Notes under the pieces: generated by a model
The model's database searches: none
What the model saw: the letters and a program-made list of their open reading frames with translations, nothing else
What the model was told of the DNA's origin: nothing
IMG/VR virus record: IMGVR_UViG_3300031227_000019
Coordinates: 40,372-104,371 of that record
Direction: 5' to 3' (one strand)
Length of the DNA stretch: 64,000 bases
DNA from: a virus
In this document: in pieces, positions 8,115 through 16,998 of the stretch
Layout of the letters: every line of letters starts with the position of its first letter
How positions within the stretch are numbered: the first letter of the stretch is position 1
Program-made: the position numbers and the translations under genes

Positions 8115-9501
8115 CTGGCGACACTCCGTTTATTTGCGGTTGTGGGCGAGCCTGTTGTCGCATCTTGCCTTCCATGTCGACAAGCTGATCGACCTCGAAC
8201 TGATCGAACTGTCCTTGTTGCAACTGCTTTCGCAGCAACGCCTGAATGGTCAGCCGCTTATCCGCGGCCGACGGCGTCAACTGCACGATGTTGTTGTAAG
8301 CCGTTGATACTTCCTCGGGTTCATACCCGCTGATCACCGGATCATTCAAGATCATGTCTTGCAACATGGCCTGACTGTTGATACGACGAAGCTGGTCCTC
8401 ATGGCCTGGATCAGATAACTGATCCAGCGTCCGCTGCACCATTTTATCTTCTTCCGGGCCTTTCAACCCTTTCACCGTATCACCTGCCAACCCTTTTATC
8501 AAGGCCATTGACCCCATGAGTCCTAACGGTCCCGCCGAAACCTTGTCCATCATGTCAGTCGAGGATAGTTCCAAGACTGAAGGACTTACGGCGGTACGTA
8601 CGAAAGGGCGGAGCAGGACCCCGGCCTGTTTCTCTGCATCTGCATGCTTCTCTTGCCACTGATGCTTGAGCTCGTTGTACGTTGCTGCTTGTGACAGCAG
8701 CAGAGCGATCTGCGGGAACGGCTCTTCCGTGGCATCCAGCTCGGTCACCGCCGCGAACTTCGCACGTCCAGTGGTGCCGAGAAGTGACTTGCCAATTCGG
8801 TGATTGGCCAGCTTCGACAACGAAGGTGTGACCTTCACGATCTCGTCCATAATGTGCTCACCATAATCGCCGTGAAGCAGCATAACCGCTTCCTTCACTA
8901 CCGGGATCGGCTTGGCATCCGGTCGACGGAAATAATCGGTCAACCCGACGAACGTCCCGGACATATCGTCGAAAGCACTGGCCTGCTTCCGGCGGGCTTC
9001 GGCAACATCGCGATTCAGCCGATCCACGTCGGATGCAGCCTTGCGTATCGCAGTCGCGGGGTCTTGTGGGTAGGCGTCCGGCTTCGTGATTGGCTGGCCG
9101 GCAAGCGTGCCCCAGTCCTCCACACCGCTACGCTTCTCTCGCGAACCCAGCCTATCGAGCATGGGCCGTGGCGAGAAACTGTACTCCGGCGAGACTTCCG
9201 TGCTGATGGCCGCAGCCGTCTTCACGTTGTCCGGGTACATCAGATCGAGCACGGCAGCCAGATCCGCCAACTCAAACTCCGCCGATTTCTCGAACGCGCC
9301 TTCGCCTTCGGTACGCTGTCGCGACGTTTGGCCGGTATTGTACGCGTGGACGACGAGCTTGACCTCGCCAGGGGCCACACCAGTCGCCTGGGCTGCTTTC
9401 ACGATAGCGTCGTTGGGGCACAAACCATTATTGACATTGTCACTTGTCTGGTTGATGCAATCCATCAGCTTTCGCTCAGTTTTTGGAGTTAGCTTTTTCA
9501 T
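8098..9501 (-). CDS. Hypothetical virion-type protein (467 aa)
   Basis: ATG at 9501 forms an ATGA overlap with the preceding gene and is preceded by GAGG. The product is mainly helical. Residues 1-60 look like a small helical domain; later parts contain FEKSAEFEL, VKTAAAIST and EKQAGVLLRPF, the recurrent K-x-A motif. No signal peptide or catalytic motif is seen. Its place in a tightly coupled virion gene string suggests a structural role. Confidence 0.75.
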   Translation of the reverse strand: MKKLTPKTERKLMDCINQTSDNVNNGLCPNDAIVKAAQATGVAPGEVKLVVHAYNTGQTSRQRTEGEGAFEKSAEFELADLAAVLDLMYPDNVKTAAAISTEVSPEYSFSPRPMLDRLGSREKRSGVEDWGTLAGQPITKPDAYPQDPATAIRKAASDVDRLNRDVAEARRKQASAFDDMSGTFVGLTDYFRRPDAKPIPVVKEAVMLLHGDYGEHIMDEIVKVTPSLSKLANHRIGKSLLGTTGRAKFAAVTELDATEEPFPQIALLLSQAATYNELKHQWQEKHADAEKQAGVLLRPFVRTAVSPSVLELSSTDMMDKVSAGPLGLMGSMALIKGLAGDTVKGLKGPEEDKMVQRTLDQLSDPGHEDQLRRINSQAMLQDMILNDPVISGYEPEEVSTAYNNIVQLTPSAADKRLTIQALLRKQLQQGQFDQFEVDQLVDMEGKMRQQARPQPQINGVSPDGSVI

Positions 9502-10481
9502 TTATCCGCCTCGATCAGTTGAGTTGCCTCGGTGACTGGGAACGACAGAGCAACAAGCGTTGCCGCGTTTGCGATAGGCTGCCGCACGGAGACTCGCATT
9601 GTCTCCTCATACGTCAGCTCGATCGCGCTCTGTTCGTAAGCTGCCAACGGTCCACGGTCGAGTGCCACTTGATCGTTACGTGGATCGCGACCGCCGATGT
9701 TAAACGGCAGGCATGTCATCATCGCTTGAATATGGTCCAGGACAGCAGCTTGCGCCTTTCCGGCGGTATCCGTGTTCCGTTCCACCTCTACGAATTTCGT
9801 AAACTGTTCCATGATAGCCAGTTGCGTGTGCTGGTTCACTGGAACAGTCTTGGCTGCTATGGACGCTTTCAACTTCAACGTCCCTACGGCGTCATCGAGC
9901 ACGGTGGACCCAACAGCGTCTGGCGTGTTGCACCATGTCGGAGACGAGAACTTGCTTTCCATCGCGTCAAGCATGCACGGGCCCAGGAAGTATCCATAGA
10001 GTTTCCAAAGCAGGTCGAACTCCCGCTCTGATAATCCCCGATGAATGGCTGGGCCCATGATGCAGTTCAACACGTATTTCGGATGCACGAGCTTCTCCCG
10101 TGCATTGAAGAACACTGATTCGTATGCCTCAACAACCGTCGGCGGCAACCCGCAACGATAACCAATTTCAAAATCAGTTTCGCGAGCCAGGATATGTGCC
10201 TCGATCGAGAACTTCTGCGGGTTGACAGCACTGTCGTAAGCCCAGTGGGCCCAGAAGATGTCTGGTGTCGACTCCGCCAGCAGCATCTTCTGCCGATCGT
10301 TGCGGCACGCGTCGAACTGCTCCAGGTACCGCACTGCCCGACTGATCCATTTGTACCCCATGATGCCATCACGTCGCCGCGTGGCATTCAGTCCCATCCC
10401 ATCCACGATCTCGCGAGCGCGTTGCCACCGCCAGTCAGCAGGGCGGAATGGGTTGTCAGCACAAATATGAATCGACGACAT
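9498..10481 (-). CDS. Conserved-looking hypothetical protein (327 aa)
   Basis: ATG at 10481 has GGAG 6 nt upstream and directly follows the preceding stop. The protein is globular, rich in Trp and Tyr, with an alpha-helical N-terminal half (WQRAREIVDGMG, then YKWISRAVRYLEQFDACR) and a C-terminal half ending in a beta-type segment. It lacks the K-x-A motifs common in its neighbours. I do not recognise it; a head-completion or connector role is possible from position. Confidence 0.75.
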   Translation of the reverse strand: MSSIHICADNPFRPADWRWQRAREIVDGMGLNATRRRDGIMGYKWISRAVRYLEQFDACRNDRQKMLLAESTPDIFWAHWAYDSAVNPQKFSIEAHILARETDFEIGYRCGLPPTVVEAYESVFFNAREKLVHPKYVLNCIMGPAIHRGLSEREFDLLWKLYGYFLGPCMLDAMESKFSSPTWCNTPDAVGSTVLDDAVGTLKLKASIAAKTVPVNQHTQLAIMEQFTKFVEVERNTDTAGKAQAAVLDHIQAMMTCLPFNIGGRDPRNDQVALDRGPLAAYEQSAIELTYEETMRVSVRQPIANAATLVALSFPVTEATQLIEADK

Positions 10482-10739
10482 CTATTGCTCCGGTCCATCT
10501 ATATCAATTGATCGCTGCCGTGACGGGAACACCGGATAGTCACCCTCGGGGACACCCGCACCGTCAACATCCACCTGTGACGCAAAACACGTAAGCGTCA
10601 TTTTCGGTGACATGTCTCCTGCGTTCATAGTGATCTGGACTGCCGTAACCATCTCGACGACTTGTCCAGTCTCTATGTCGAAGACAGCAACATCTACGTC
10701 GCCATCCTTCAGCTGCTTAAAGCGAAAACCCAACTTCAT
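10482..10739 (-). CDS. Small hypothetical protein (85 aa)
   Basis: ATG at 10739 overlaps the preceding stop as TAATG, which implies translational coupling. The 85-aa product is beta-rich and acidic (VDVAVFDIETGQVVEMVTAVQ). Size and location suit a minor virion component. No family recognised. Confidence 0.7.
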   Translation of the reverse strand: MKLGFRFKQLKDGDVDVAVFDIETGQVVEMVTAVQITMNAGDMSPKMTLTCFASQVDVDGAGVPEGDYPVFPSRQRSIDIDGPEQ

Positions 10740-11173
10740 TACGAGTTCAATTCTGCCATTTCGATGGTCATGCCGATCGAATAGGCTTTATCCCCCGACC
10801 CTGCTGGCGTAATGGCTAACCACAGACGACGCACCGGGTTAGTGCTCGTGCCATCGCCGTTGCGGAATATGGTGTCCATTTCATAGTCGGCGAACTTGCC
10901 GGCGACTACGCTCTTGACACCGAAGAGCGAATGGAGCCCGGGCTCTTGGCCCGCCACTGCGCTCGACTCACTGGAAATGCTGTCATCATCGGCCATAGCA
11001 TAGGCCGCTTTTCGTGCCGAAAACAGTTGGAACGTGGCATCAACGACCCCGCCCACCTGCTCCAGCACAAGACGTCGAATGGTGCCGCGGTGCGGCACCT
11101 TCAATTCGACAACAGACGTTTTACCGGCCTCGACGTCAAACTCCAACGGGCCGTAGTTCCAAGGAACTCCCAT
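10739..11173 (-). CDS. Small beta-rich virion-type protein (144 aa)
   Basis: ATG at 11173 follows AAGGAG with 11-nt spacing. The sequence opens with NYGPLEFDVEAGKTSVVEL and continues as alternating beta segments, like a jelly-roll or decoration-type fold. A Ser/Glu/Asp-rich loop lies in the middle. No catalytic motif; virion role inferred from position between larger structural genes. Confidence 0.7.
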   Translation of the reverse strand: MGVPWNYGPLEFDVEAGKTSVVELKVPHRGTIRRLVLEQVGGVVDATFQLFSARKAAYAMADDDSISSESSAVAGQEPGLHSLFGVKSVVAGKFADYEMDTIFRNGDGTSTNPVRRLWLAITPAGSGDKAYSIGMTIEMAELNS

Positions 11174-11186
11174 AATTCATATCTCC

Positions 11187-13736
11187 TTAGATGTCCGCGG
11201 AGTCACCGAGATCAATGTCTCTGGCGGACTCTTCGGGGTACGGTTCAATTGTCTTCTGCTTCAGGAAGAGCACGACGTCACCGACCATCTCGAACGCGTT
11301 GCGTAACGAGTCTTCGAGTTCGGGGAGGTCCTGCTTGCCGAAGCGGTCAGCGAACTGGTCGCTGTGCCAATAGAACATGAACAGGATACGGCCGAGTCGA
11401 TCCATCCCCTTCACGAGGTCGGGAATATACCGATCGATCATTGTGTCGTCACGAACCGCTCTCAGCATGCTGCTGATCATGGCCGTGTCGAAGATCTCCT
11501 TCTGGCCGGTATCTGCCGCCTGCTGGACAGCATTGATGTCCATCGGGTCGGGCATGTTGTTCGGGTTCACGTTGTAGATGTTCGGGTCGGTCGCAGCCCC
11601 TTCCAATCCGGGCACCCCGACTTCTTCTTGATACGACGGCATCGTCGGGCCATCAAAGCCCATCGGATTGTAACCACCGCGATCCGGTTCTTGCATCGGC
11701 GGAGCGGTCGGGCCACCACTGTCAGTCAGGTACGGATCAGCATACTTGATCCGGCAACGGAACGGTCCCGGTCGCAAGCTGCGGCACTCAACCTCCGCCT
11801 GCTTGAGCAGATGGCGGCTAATGTCTTCGCGGAGTCCGTGATCCCGCACCAGCTGAACCAACGCACCGACTTCGTTCTGGCCGGCACTCTTGTTGATATG
11901 AAACTGAGTTCCGTCGTGCCGAATCTCCAGAGCCGCTGTCTTGCGCATGATCAGGTTCTGGGCGTCCAGCAGGCTGCCCGGCTGGATCGGTTCGTTGTCG
12001 CTGTGGTCGTCGCTGCCGCCCACGGCGCAAGGCTGGGCACAGCAATCGTCATTGTCATCACGATGCTTTCGCTCCCAGCGATCCGAGGACGTCTCTTTGA
12101 TCTTGAGGATCTTGTAGCCATCAGGGATGTAGAGATCGCCCATATTCGAGCGGAGCTGCGTACCCTTCTTCGCGTCGAAGTGGATACGGGCTCCATGATC
12201 CCAGCTGCAATACTTATCGTAGCTGATGCCAATCTCGTGAGACTGCGAGTGATACTTGTCCAAACCCGTGGACAAGTAACCATGCTTATCCGCGTTCTCG
12301 GAGAAGGCCACATCGTACGAGTCGTCCCCGATCTCCTTGTGGAGTGCGAACGTCGTCGTCGCGTTGCGCCGCGGCCCGACAGCGATATAGCGGTGCTTGT
12401 CGCTCATGGAGACGGAGCCCTCGGGAATGCCGTCAAACCATTCCATCCAGCTCTCTTCGCCGCCCAGGAGCCCTTCGTCGAGCTGGCCAGCGACCCAGAC
12501 CGCGTCACGATCGGCGCTGGTCCAGTCCTTGGTGTCGAGATCGACAATCACGCAATGTGGTAGCCGCCCATCCGGGCCGTGCGGCTTCATCACGATCAGG
12601 CACTTCTTGAAGTCGTTCGGCTTCGCTAGGACCATGTAGATCCCGGTCTCGCTCGGATTGCTCAGCTTTTGTTCGACCTGGACGTTGTACGGTACCGATA
12701 CTTCGTCGCCCGTCCGCTTGTCTTCGATCAGCACGTGTTCCTTGAGCAGCTTCTCGGCATCCTCTTCGTCCAGTCCTTCGGGAACGCCCTCTACCCAGGA
12801 CGCGTCCATCGTGATGATCACGACTTTGCCCTTAGCATCAGGCCCCTTGTCCCCGTCCGCCGCCTCTTTCTCCAACAGATCCATGACGGACCCGTTGCAC
12901 GGCTGCGTTCGCGGTTCGGGCTGACGGTACGGGTCATCCAGGATCGAGCTGCGTCGCATTCGCACGCCCGCTTCCTTGACGGCTGCCTGGAGTTCGCCGA
13001 CCCCGTGCCAGCGATCGAAAGCGGCCGCCAGGACGGGTTTACGTTGCAGCGTGTCCGCAAGGACCTGCAACATGGGCAGTCCGGCCTGCTTGATGAAATG
13101 CCCGAGATCGAGCCGCTCATGGCAGTGAGCCTCGAAATCTTCGATCGCCGAACCGAAGTCACTTACGCACATGTGGGCATACTTCGGCAAGAACGGCTGG
13201 ACAGACGACGCGTACTTGTAGGGTGATTGGCTGAGCCGCGTCAGATCCGGCTGCATCACACCCAGTTCGGACGTGTTCTTGTCGACGCCGGAGCCGAGAA
13301 TGTTTGGCCGCCGGTTGAGAATGTAGTTGAGCCAGTTTTCCTTCATGGGCACGAACATGTCTTGATTGCTGATATACAGCAATTCGTGGCCCTTGAGATC
13401 GCCCGATAGGAAGAACACCGGCGCGAACAGCTGGTGGGAACCGACCTTGAAGGCCATGACACCCACTGCTTTGGTGTTCTCCTCATTCCGGTCGAGCAGC
13501 TGGAACCCAAGCTCGTGATCGAGCAACGTGGGAGCCTTGTCACGCAAAAACGCATGCGCGAGATTGCTAAATGCTTGCTCGAATGGAACATCTTGACCAT
13601 CACCACCAAGCTCCGCGACTTTGATCATGACACCTTGGTCGATCATAGCCTGTTGGCATTGACCGAGCCAATGTGCCGCTTCCGCGGGCATGGGTGTAGA
13701 TTGATTAAGATTAACAGCAGGTTGTGCAGTCGTCAT
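11187..13736 (-). CDS. Large virion structural protein (849 aa)
   Basis: ATG at 13736 follows GGAG with 7-nt spacing, within a leader CCAGGGACGGAG shared with three other starts. The N-terminal ~190 residues form a globular domain (GHELLYISNQDMFVPMKENW, then LNYILNRRPNILG). A ~170-residue domain around positions 290-470 is acidic. A Cys/Asp/His-rich loop (DDNDDCCAQPC) lies near position 575 and could bind metal. The C-terminal third is helical. Several K-x-A motifs occur (IKVAELGG, LKQAEVEC). It directly follows the RNA polymerase locus. No named family is recognised. Confidence 0.8.
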   Translation of the reverse strand: MTTAQPAVNLNQSTPMPAEAAHWLGQCQQAMIDQGVMIKVAELGGDGQDVPFEQAFSNLAHAFLRDKAPTLLDHELGFQLLDRNEENTKAVGVMAFKVGSHQLFAPVFFLSGDLKGHELLYISNQDMFVPMKENWLNYILNRRPNILGSGVDKNTSELGVMQPDLTRLSQSPYKYASSVQPFLPKYAHMCVSDFGSAIEDFEAHCHERLDLGHFIKQAGLPMLQVLADTLQRKPVLAAAFDRWHGVGELQAAVKEAGVRMRRSSILDDPYRQPEPRTQPCNGSVMDLLEKEAADGDKGPDAKGKVVIITMDASWVEGVPEGLDEEDAEKLLKEHVLIEDKRTGDEVSVPYNVQVEQKLSNPSETGIYMVLAKPNDFKKCLIVMKPHGPDGRLPHCVIVDLDTKDWTSADRDAVWVAGQLDEGLLGGEESWMEWFDGIPEGSVSMSDKHRYIAVGPRRNATTTFALHKEIGDDSYDVAFSENADKHGYLSTGLDKYHSQSHEIGISYDKYCSWDHGARIHFDAKKGTQLRSNMGDLYIPDGYKILKIKETSSDRWERKHRDDNDDCCAQPCAVGGSDDHSDNEPIQPGSLLDAQNLIMRKTAALEIRHDGTQFHINKSAGQNEVGALVQLVRDHGLREDISRHLLKQAEVECRSLRPGPFRCRIKYADPYLTDSGGPTAPPMQEPDRGGYNPMGFDGPTMPSYQEEVGVPGLEGAATDPNIYNVNPNNMPDPMDINAVQQAADTGQKEIFDTAMISSMLRAVRDDTMIDRYIPDLVKGMDRLGRILFMFYWHSDQFADRFGKQDLPELEDSLRNAFEMVGDVVLFLKQKTIEPYPEESARDIDLGDSADI

Positions 13737-13856
13737 GACAGCGCTCCGTCCCTGGTACGCGGGGTGATCGTTTCACTACATTCTATCCTATCAGGAAGCG
13801 TAGCGGAATACGATATAGCCCTACCCTGTTATTTTAGCTTCTTCCGGTTATATCTG

Positions 13857-15758
13857 CTACTGCGTTGATTTACTGGTTGAATTATCTTGCCAACCCTGTG
13901 TCAAACCTTCTCGTCCGAAGCTCTCCCCACGTGCCAACGCTGGCACGTAACTACTGCCCGCTTCGTCTGAAACTGCCCCTCGTCGAGCACCTTCAAGCAG
14001 GCTATTCTTCTGGTAGCTTCCGAGCATCCGTGTCATCCAGTCCGGGTCGTGGGCGGCGTTGGCCATGCCCCTGATCATCTCTGGCTGGAATGGCGGCTGC
14101 TCATTATGCACCGTAACACTCTTGACCCCGTAATTGGTCAAATCTGCTAGCATTGAAGGGCGAATCTGTGTACCGATGGAGTGATGCAGGATCGGCTGCT
14201 CCAGGTATTTACCCACTGCCTGACCCGGCGGCAGCACCTGAAAACCATTCCGTGACTTCCAGTTGGATTCGACCAGCTGGTACGGCACCACATCATCCTG
14301 CACCCAGTCTCCCACCTCCTCGGTCAGCCGCACATGGTTGATTAACCCACGGGCCAACAGCTCAATGTTTCGTCGATCTCCGCTTGTCCCTGAGTCCTGC
14401 AAAACTTGTCGAAACGCGGACATGAGGTATCGACGACCCTCGCCAATCCCCTTGTGCTTCACGATTTCGCTCGGATTTGGTGTACCCTCGGAGAGCACGT
14501 CGCCGGCCTCCACGGTATCACCGCGTTTCACCTTCAGCGGGAAACCACGAGCCACATAATGCTGCTCACTGCCGACATCTACGTAAGATCCACCCTGTGG
14601 GGCTTCGCGAATATCCGTGACTTTGCCATCATGTTGCGAGTGGGCTGCCCCACCTTGGAACGTCTTCGGGACCTGCACGAGCTGATTGATGTACTTGAAC
14701 CCGGAAATTGCCCCGGCGCCAGCGGCTCCAGCGATCCCGCCGGTGTGCTTTGAGCTGATTTGGGCCTGCGTGATCGGTTCGGCAAGTGCCTGGGCGGCTG
14801 CGATACCCACATAGTCGCCGATCGGGGACAAACCGCCTCGTTCCCGGTGCCCGACGTCTCTTGCGTAGACACCGCCGTCTTTCGGGCCACCCACGATCGG
14901 GCTGCGTACCAGGATATTCTCAACCCCTTCATCCTTCAACTCCCGCAGGATTTTCGGACTCAGTACGGTATTTCTGGCATACGGGCCGACAGGATGAGCC
15001 AATAAGGCCCCTTCATTATCCATGTCGTCGGTGGATACTGCCAGCCCCCGTGGCTGCTCAATGTCATATTCGTCGTCGCTGTCGACACGAGACACGAGCA
15101 ATCGATGGGCTGCCTGCACAAGCTGCTTTGCGAAGAAACCTGCGTCCTGCGTGGCCGATTTGACGTCAATTACGCCTTTTCTGGCCCCAAACGCTCCCGC
15201 GAAGTATTCGTGGGGTTTCAGCCCCATCGAATAGCTGCGGGTCACAGGGATCGGCAACACCCGCCCTCTGTGATCCGTGTATAACAAATCGGCTCCACGA
15301 AGGCTATTAAGATTAAATTTGTTCCCTCGGGAGCCTGATATGGCTTGCTGGGCAAGCGGGTTTTGTTCTGCTTGGCTCTCTTCAAACACGTCATCTACGA
15401 GTCGCGTCTGATGTTCGCCAGTCACTTCTATGATTCGTTGCTCTTTTTGTTCCGTCGACAGCTTAGGGTCTGCATAAATAGTACGCAATTCCTTCCCAAG
15501 TTGCAACCGCATCTTACGAGCTGCAAGACTTTGCCGCAAGGCCGATAGCCCAAATGAGTAGCCGCCTGTGGTAAAAGCAGCGTCTCGGCCGACGTCGGAA
15601 AGCTGCTTAGCGATGACCCGATATTTGTCAGGATGATTCTTTGCGACCTCGGTCAGCAGGGCCTTTATACCCTTCTTATCAAGCACACGCTCATCATCCC
15701 GCAGTTCTGCGGGAAGCGAGCGATTGATCATGATTTGGCCGACAGTGGTCTTACGCAT
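13857..15758 (-). CDS. DNA-directed RNA polymerase beta' subunit, C-terminal part (633 aa)
   Basis: The start overlaps the preceding gene by 8 nt (ATGCGTAA). The opening TTVGQIMINRSLP matches the beta' segment that follows the active-site barrel. SGSRGNKFNLNSLRGA leads into the bridge helix and trigger loop (GLKPHEYFAGAFGARKG, then ATQDAGFFAKQLVQAA), at about residues 145-215. Further on, GDYVGIAAAQALAEPITQAQ plus KHTGG is the universal VG..AAQS.GEP.TQ block. It must assemble with the beta-beta'N fusion encoded at 16999-21444 to form a full catalytic core. No alpha or omega gene is seen in the window. Confidence 0.93.
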   Translation of the reverse strand: MRKTTVGQIMINRSLPAELRDDERVLDKKGIKALLTEVAKNHPDKYRVIAKQLSDVGRDAAFTTGGYSFGLSALRQSLAARKMRLQLGKELRTIYADPKLSTEQKEQRIIEVTGEHQTRLVDDVFEESQAEQNPLAQQAISGSRGNKFNLNSLRGADLLYTDHRGRVLPIPVTRSYSMGLKPHEYFAGAFGARKGVIDVKSATQDAGFFAKQLVQAAHRLLVSRVDSDDEYDIEQPRGLAVSTDDMDNEGALLAHPVGPYARNTVLSPKILRELKDEGVENILVRSPIVGGPKDGGVYARDVGHRERGGLSPIGDYVGIAAAQALAEPITQAQISSKHTGGIAGAAGAGAISGFKYINQLVQVPKTFQGGAAHSQHDGKVTDIREAPQGGSYVDVGSEQHYVARGFPLKVKRGDTVEAGDVLSEGTPNPSEIVKHKGIGEGRRYLMSAFRQVLQDSGTSGDRRNIELLARGLINHVRLTEEVGDWVQDDVVPYQLVESNWKSRNGFQVLPPGQAVGKYLEQPILHHSIGTQIRPSMLADLTNYGVKSVTVHNEQPPFQPEMIRGMANAAHDPDWMTRMLGSYQKNSLLEGARRGAVSDEAGSSYVPALARGESFGREGLTQGWQDNSTSKSTQ

Positions 15759-16005
15759 TAAATCTTACATCCGGTAACGGTACTTGCCCGATCGATTGCA
15801 CCATAACAGTCTTGTGCAGTCCCAGGCCATGCAAAAGCGACTGAAACTCCTGTTCCCGCCCCTCTTCCAAAGCTGAGGCTACTATCGTCCCTGGTTCCAC
15901 CTCCACAGCAGCAACGATCGGGTTGTCGTATCGATCATACACGACAACCCGCGTTACCTCAATACGCTGGGGATTACCCAGCTTGGTGTGAAACTCAACT
16001 ATCAT
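15751..16005 (-). CDS. Small protein between the RNA polymerase genes (84 aa)
   Basis: ATG at 16005 overlaps the preceding stop as ATGA and has AGGA 5 nt upstream. The product is beta-rich (FHTKLGNPQRIEVTRVVVYD, then NPIVAAVEVEPG) and has no known motif. It is translationally coupled on both sides inside the polymerase locus, which hints at a function tied to the polymerase or its packaging (inference). Confidence 0.7.
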   Translation of the reverse strand: MIVEFHTKLGNPQRIEVTRVVVYDRYDNPIVAAVEVEPGTIVASALEEGREQEFQSLLHGLGLHKTVMVQSIGQVPLPDVRFNA

Positions 16006-16970
16006 TGTCGTCCTGCTGCTGTGCGACTGCGAAGCAAGGCGGCCACGGCGGTTGCACCTTGCATCGTCGTATGTCCTCGCATACCTTCCTCGAACGGCGT
16101 GCCGAGGGCCTGGGCGGTCTTGTTGACTGCACCCAGATCATCACCCGCCTCGGTTCGAGACAGCGGATCTTTTGAGCCGCCGGCCGAGATTGACTGCGTG
16201 GCAGGTCGACGTCCGGGATGCCCGCCAGGAAGCGGAGCCGGCGTCGAGCTCTCAGGTGGCACGCTGGCCATCTTGTCAATGAACTCGGAGAAAGAGTCTA
16301 CTGCGGCACCCATCTTCTCGACAGGTGCTCCACCACCCCCGCCGCCAGCCGCCAATTCAGGCGACGCAGCTTGCATCGGATCAATGGCACCGATCGCACT
16401 ACCGCCACCGCCGCCACCGGCTGGGGCAGCGCCGCCAGCTTGTGATGGATCTTGTGGGCCGCCTTGCATCGCCGCTTCCGGCGCTGGTGTTGGCTGCCCT
16501 GGAGGCATGACGAGCACGCCCGGGTCCAGCTTGATGTCCATCGCGTTCATCAGCGTGGTCATCTGTTGCTGCATGTTGTACATGCGGGTGTCGAGCATCT
16601 GCATGTACTGCTCTGGCTTCATCTTAGGAGGAACGCCACCGGCAGCCGCAGCAGGGTCAGTCGGGGGCATCCCGGGCGCCGGAGGCATGCCCGGAGGCAT
16701 CCCACCCATCATCGCCGGGTCCATCCCAGGTGGCGGCATTCCGCCCATCATTGCCGGGTCCATCGGAGGAGCACCACCAGGAGGCATGCCGCCCATCATC
16801 GCCGGGTCCATCGGAGGAGCACCACCAGGAGGCATACCACCCATCATAGGATCGCCACCCGGCGGCATCGCGCCTTCAGGTGGAACCACGGCGGCCTTTT
16901 CCATCGGCGGCCCGCCAGCCTGCTCCCAGACCTTCTGCTGAGCCATTTTTAGTAGTACAGGATTCAACAT
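16002..16970 (-). CDS. Met/Pro/Gly-repeat protein between RNA polymerase genes (322 aa)
   Basis: I chose ATG 16970 because AAGGAGG lies 5-6 nt upstream; the open frame extends further but into the polymerase gene. The N-terminus LKMAQQKVWEQAGGPPMEKA is followed by repeats of G-G-M-P-P-G and PPMDPAMM at residues ~40-110. A short helix (EQYMQMLDTRMYNMQQQM) comes next, then Gly/Ala/Pro-rich linkers. The repeat style resembles the 517-aa protein near the capsid gene. Function unknown; a disordered virion or polymerase-associated linker is possible. Confidence 0.7.
   Translation of the reverse strand: MLNPVLLKMAQQKVWEQAGGPPMEKAAVVPPEGAMPPGGDPMMGGMPPGGAPPMDPAMMGGMPPGGAPPMDPAMMGGMPPPGMDPAMMGGMPPGMPPAPGMPPTDPAAAAGGVPPKMKPEQYMQMLDTRMYNMQQQMTTLMNAMDIKLDPGVLVMPPGQPTPAPEAAMQGGPQDPSQAGGAAPAGGGGGGSAIGAIDPMQAASPELAAGGGGGGAPVEKMGAAVDSFSEFIDKMASVPPESSTPAPLPGGHPGRRPATQSISAGGSKDPLSRTEAGDDLGAVNKTAQALGTPFEEGMRGHTTMQGATAVAALLRSRTAAGRQ
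16752..16857 (-). repeat. 48-bp coding repeat (PPMDPAMMGGMPPGGA)
   Basis: Two near-identical 48-bp units plus a degenerate third encode a 16-residue Met/Pro/Gly unit in the 322-aa protein. Confidence 0.8.
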
Positions 16971-16998
16971 CTTGTCCTCCTTAACGGTGTCTTGGCCG

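Noticed and set aside
11364-12563. Plus-strand frame of 399 codons opposite the 849-aa gene
   Set aside because: Val/Arg/His-rich antisense product with no motif; the minus-strand gene has the coding signals and coupling.
15988-16941. Plus-strand Gly/Pro/Ala-rich frame of 317 codons
   Set aside because: It is an antisense reading of the Met/Pro/Gly repeat gene; the repeat makes several frames open at once.
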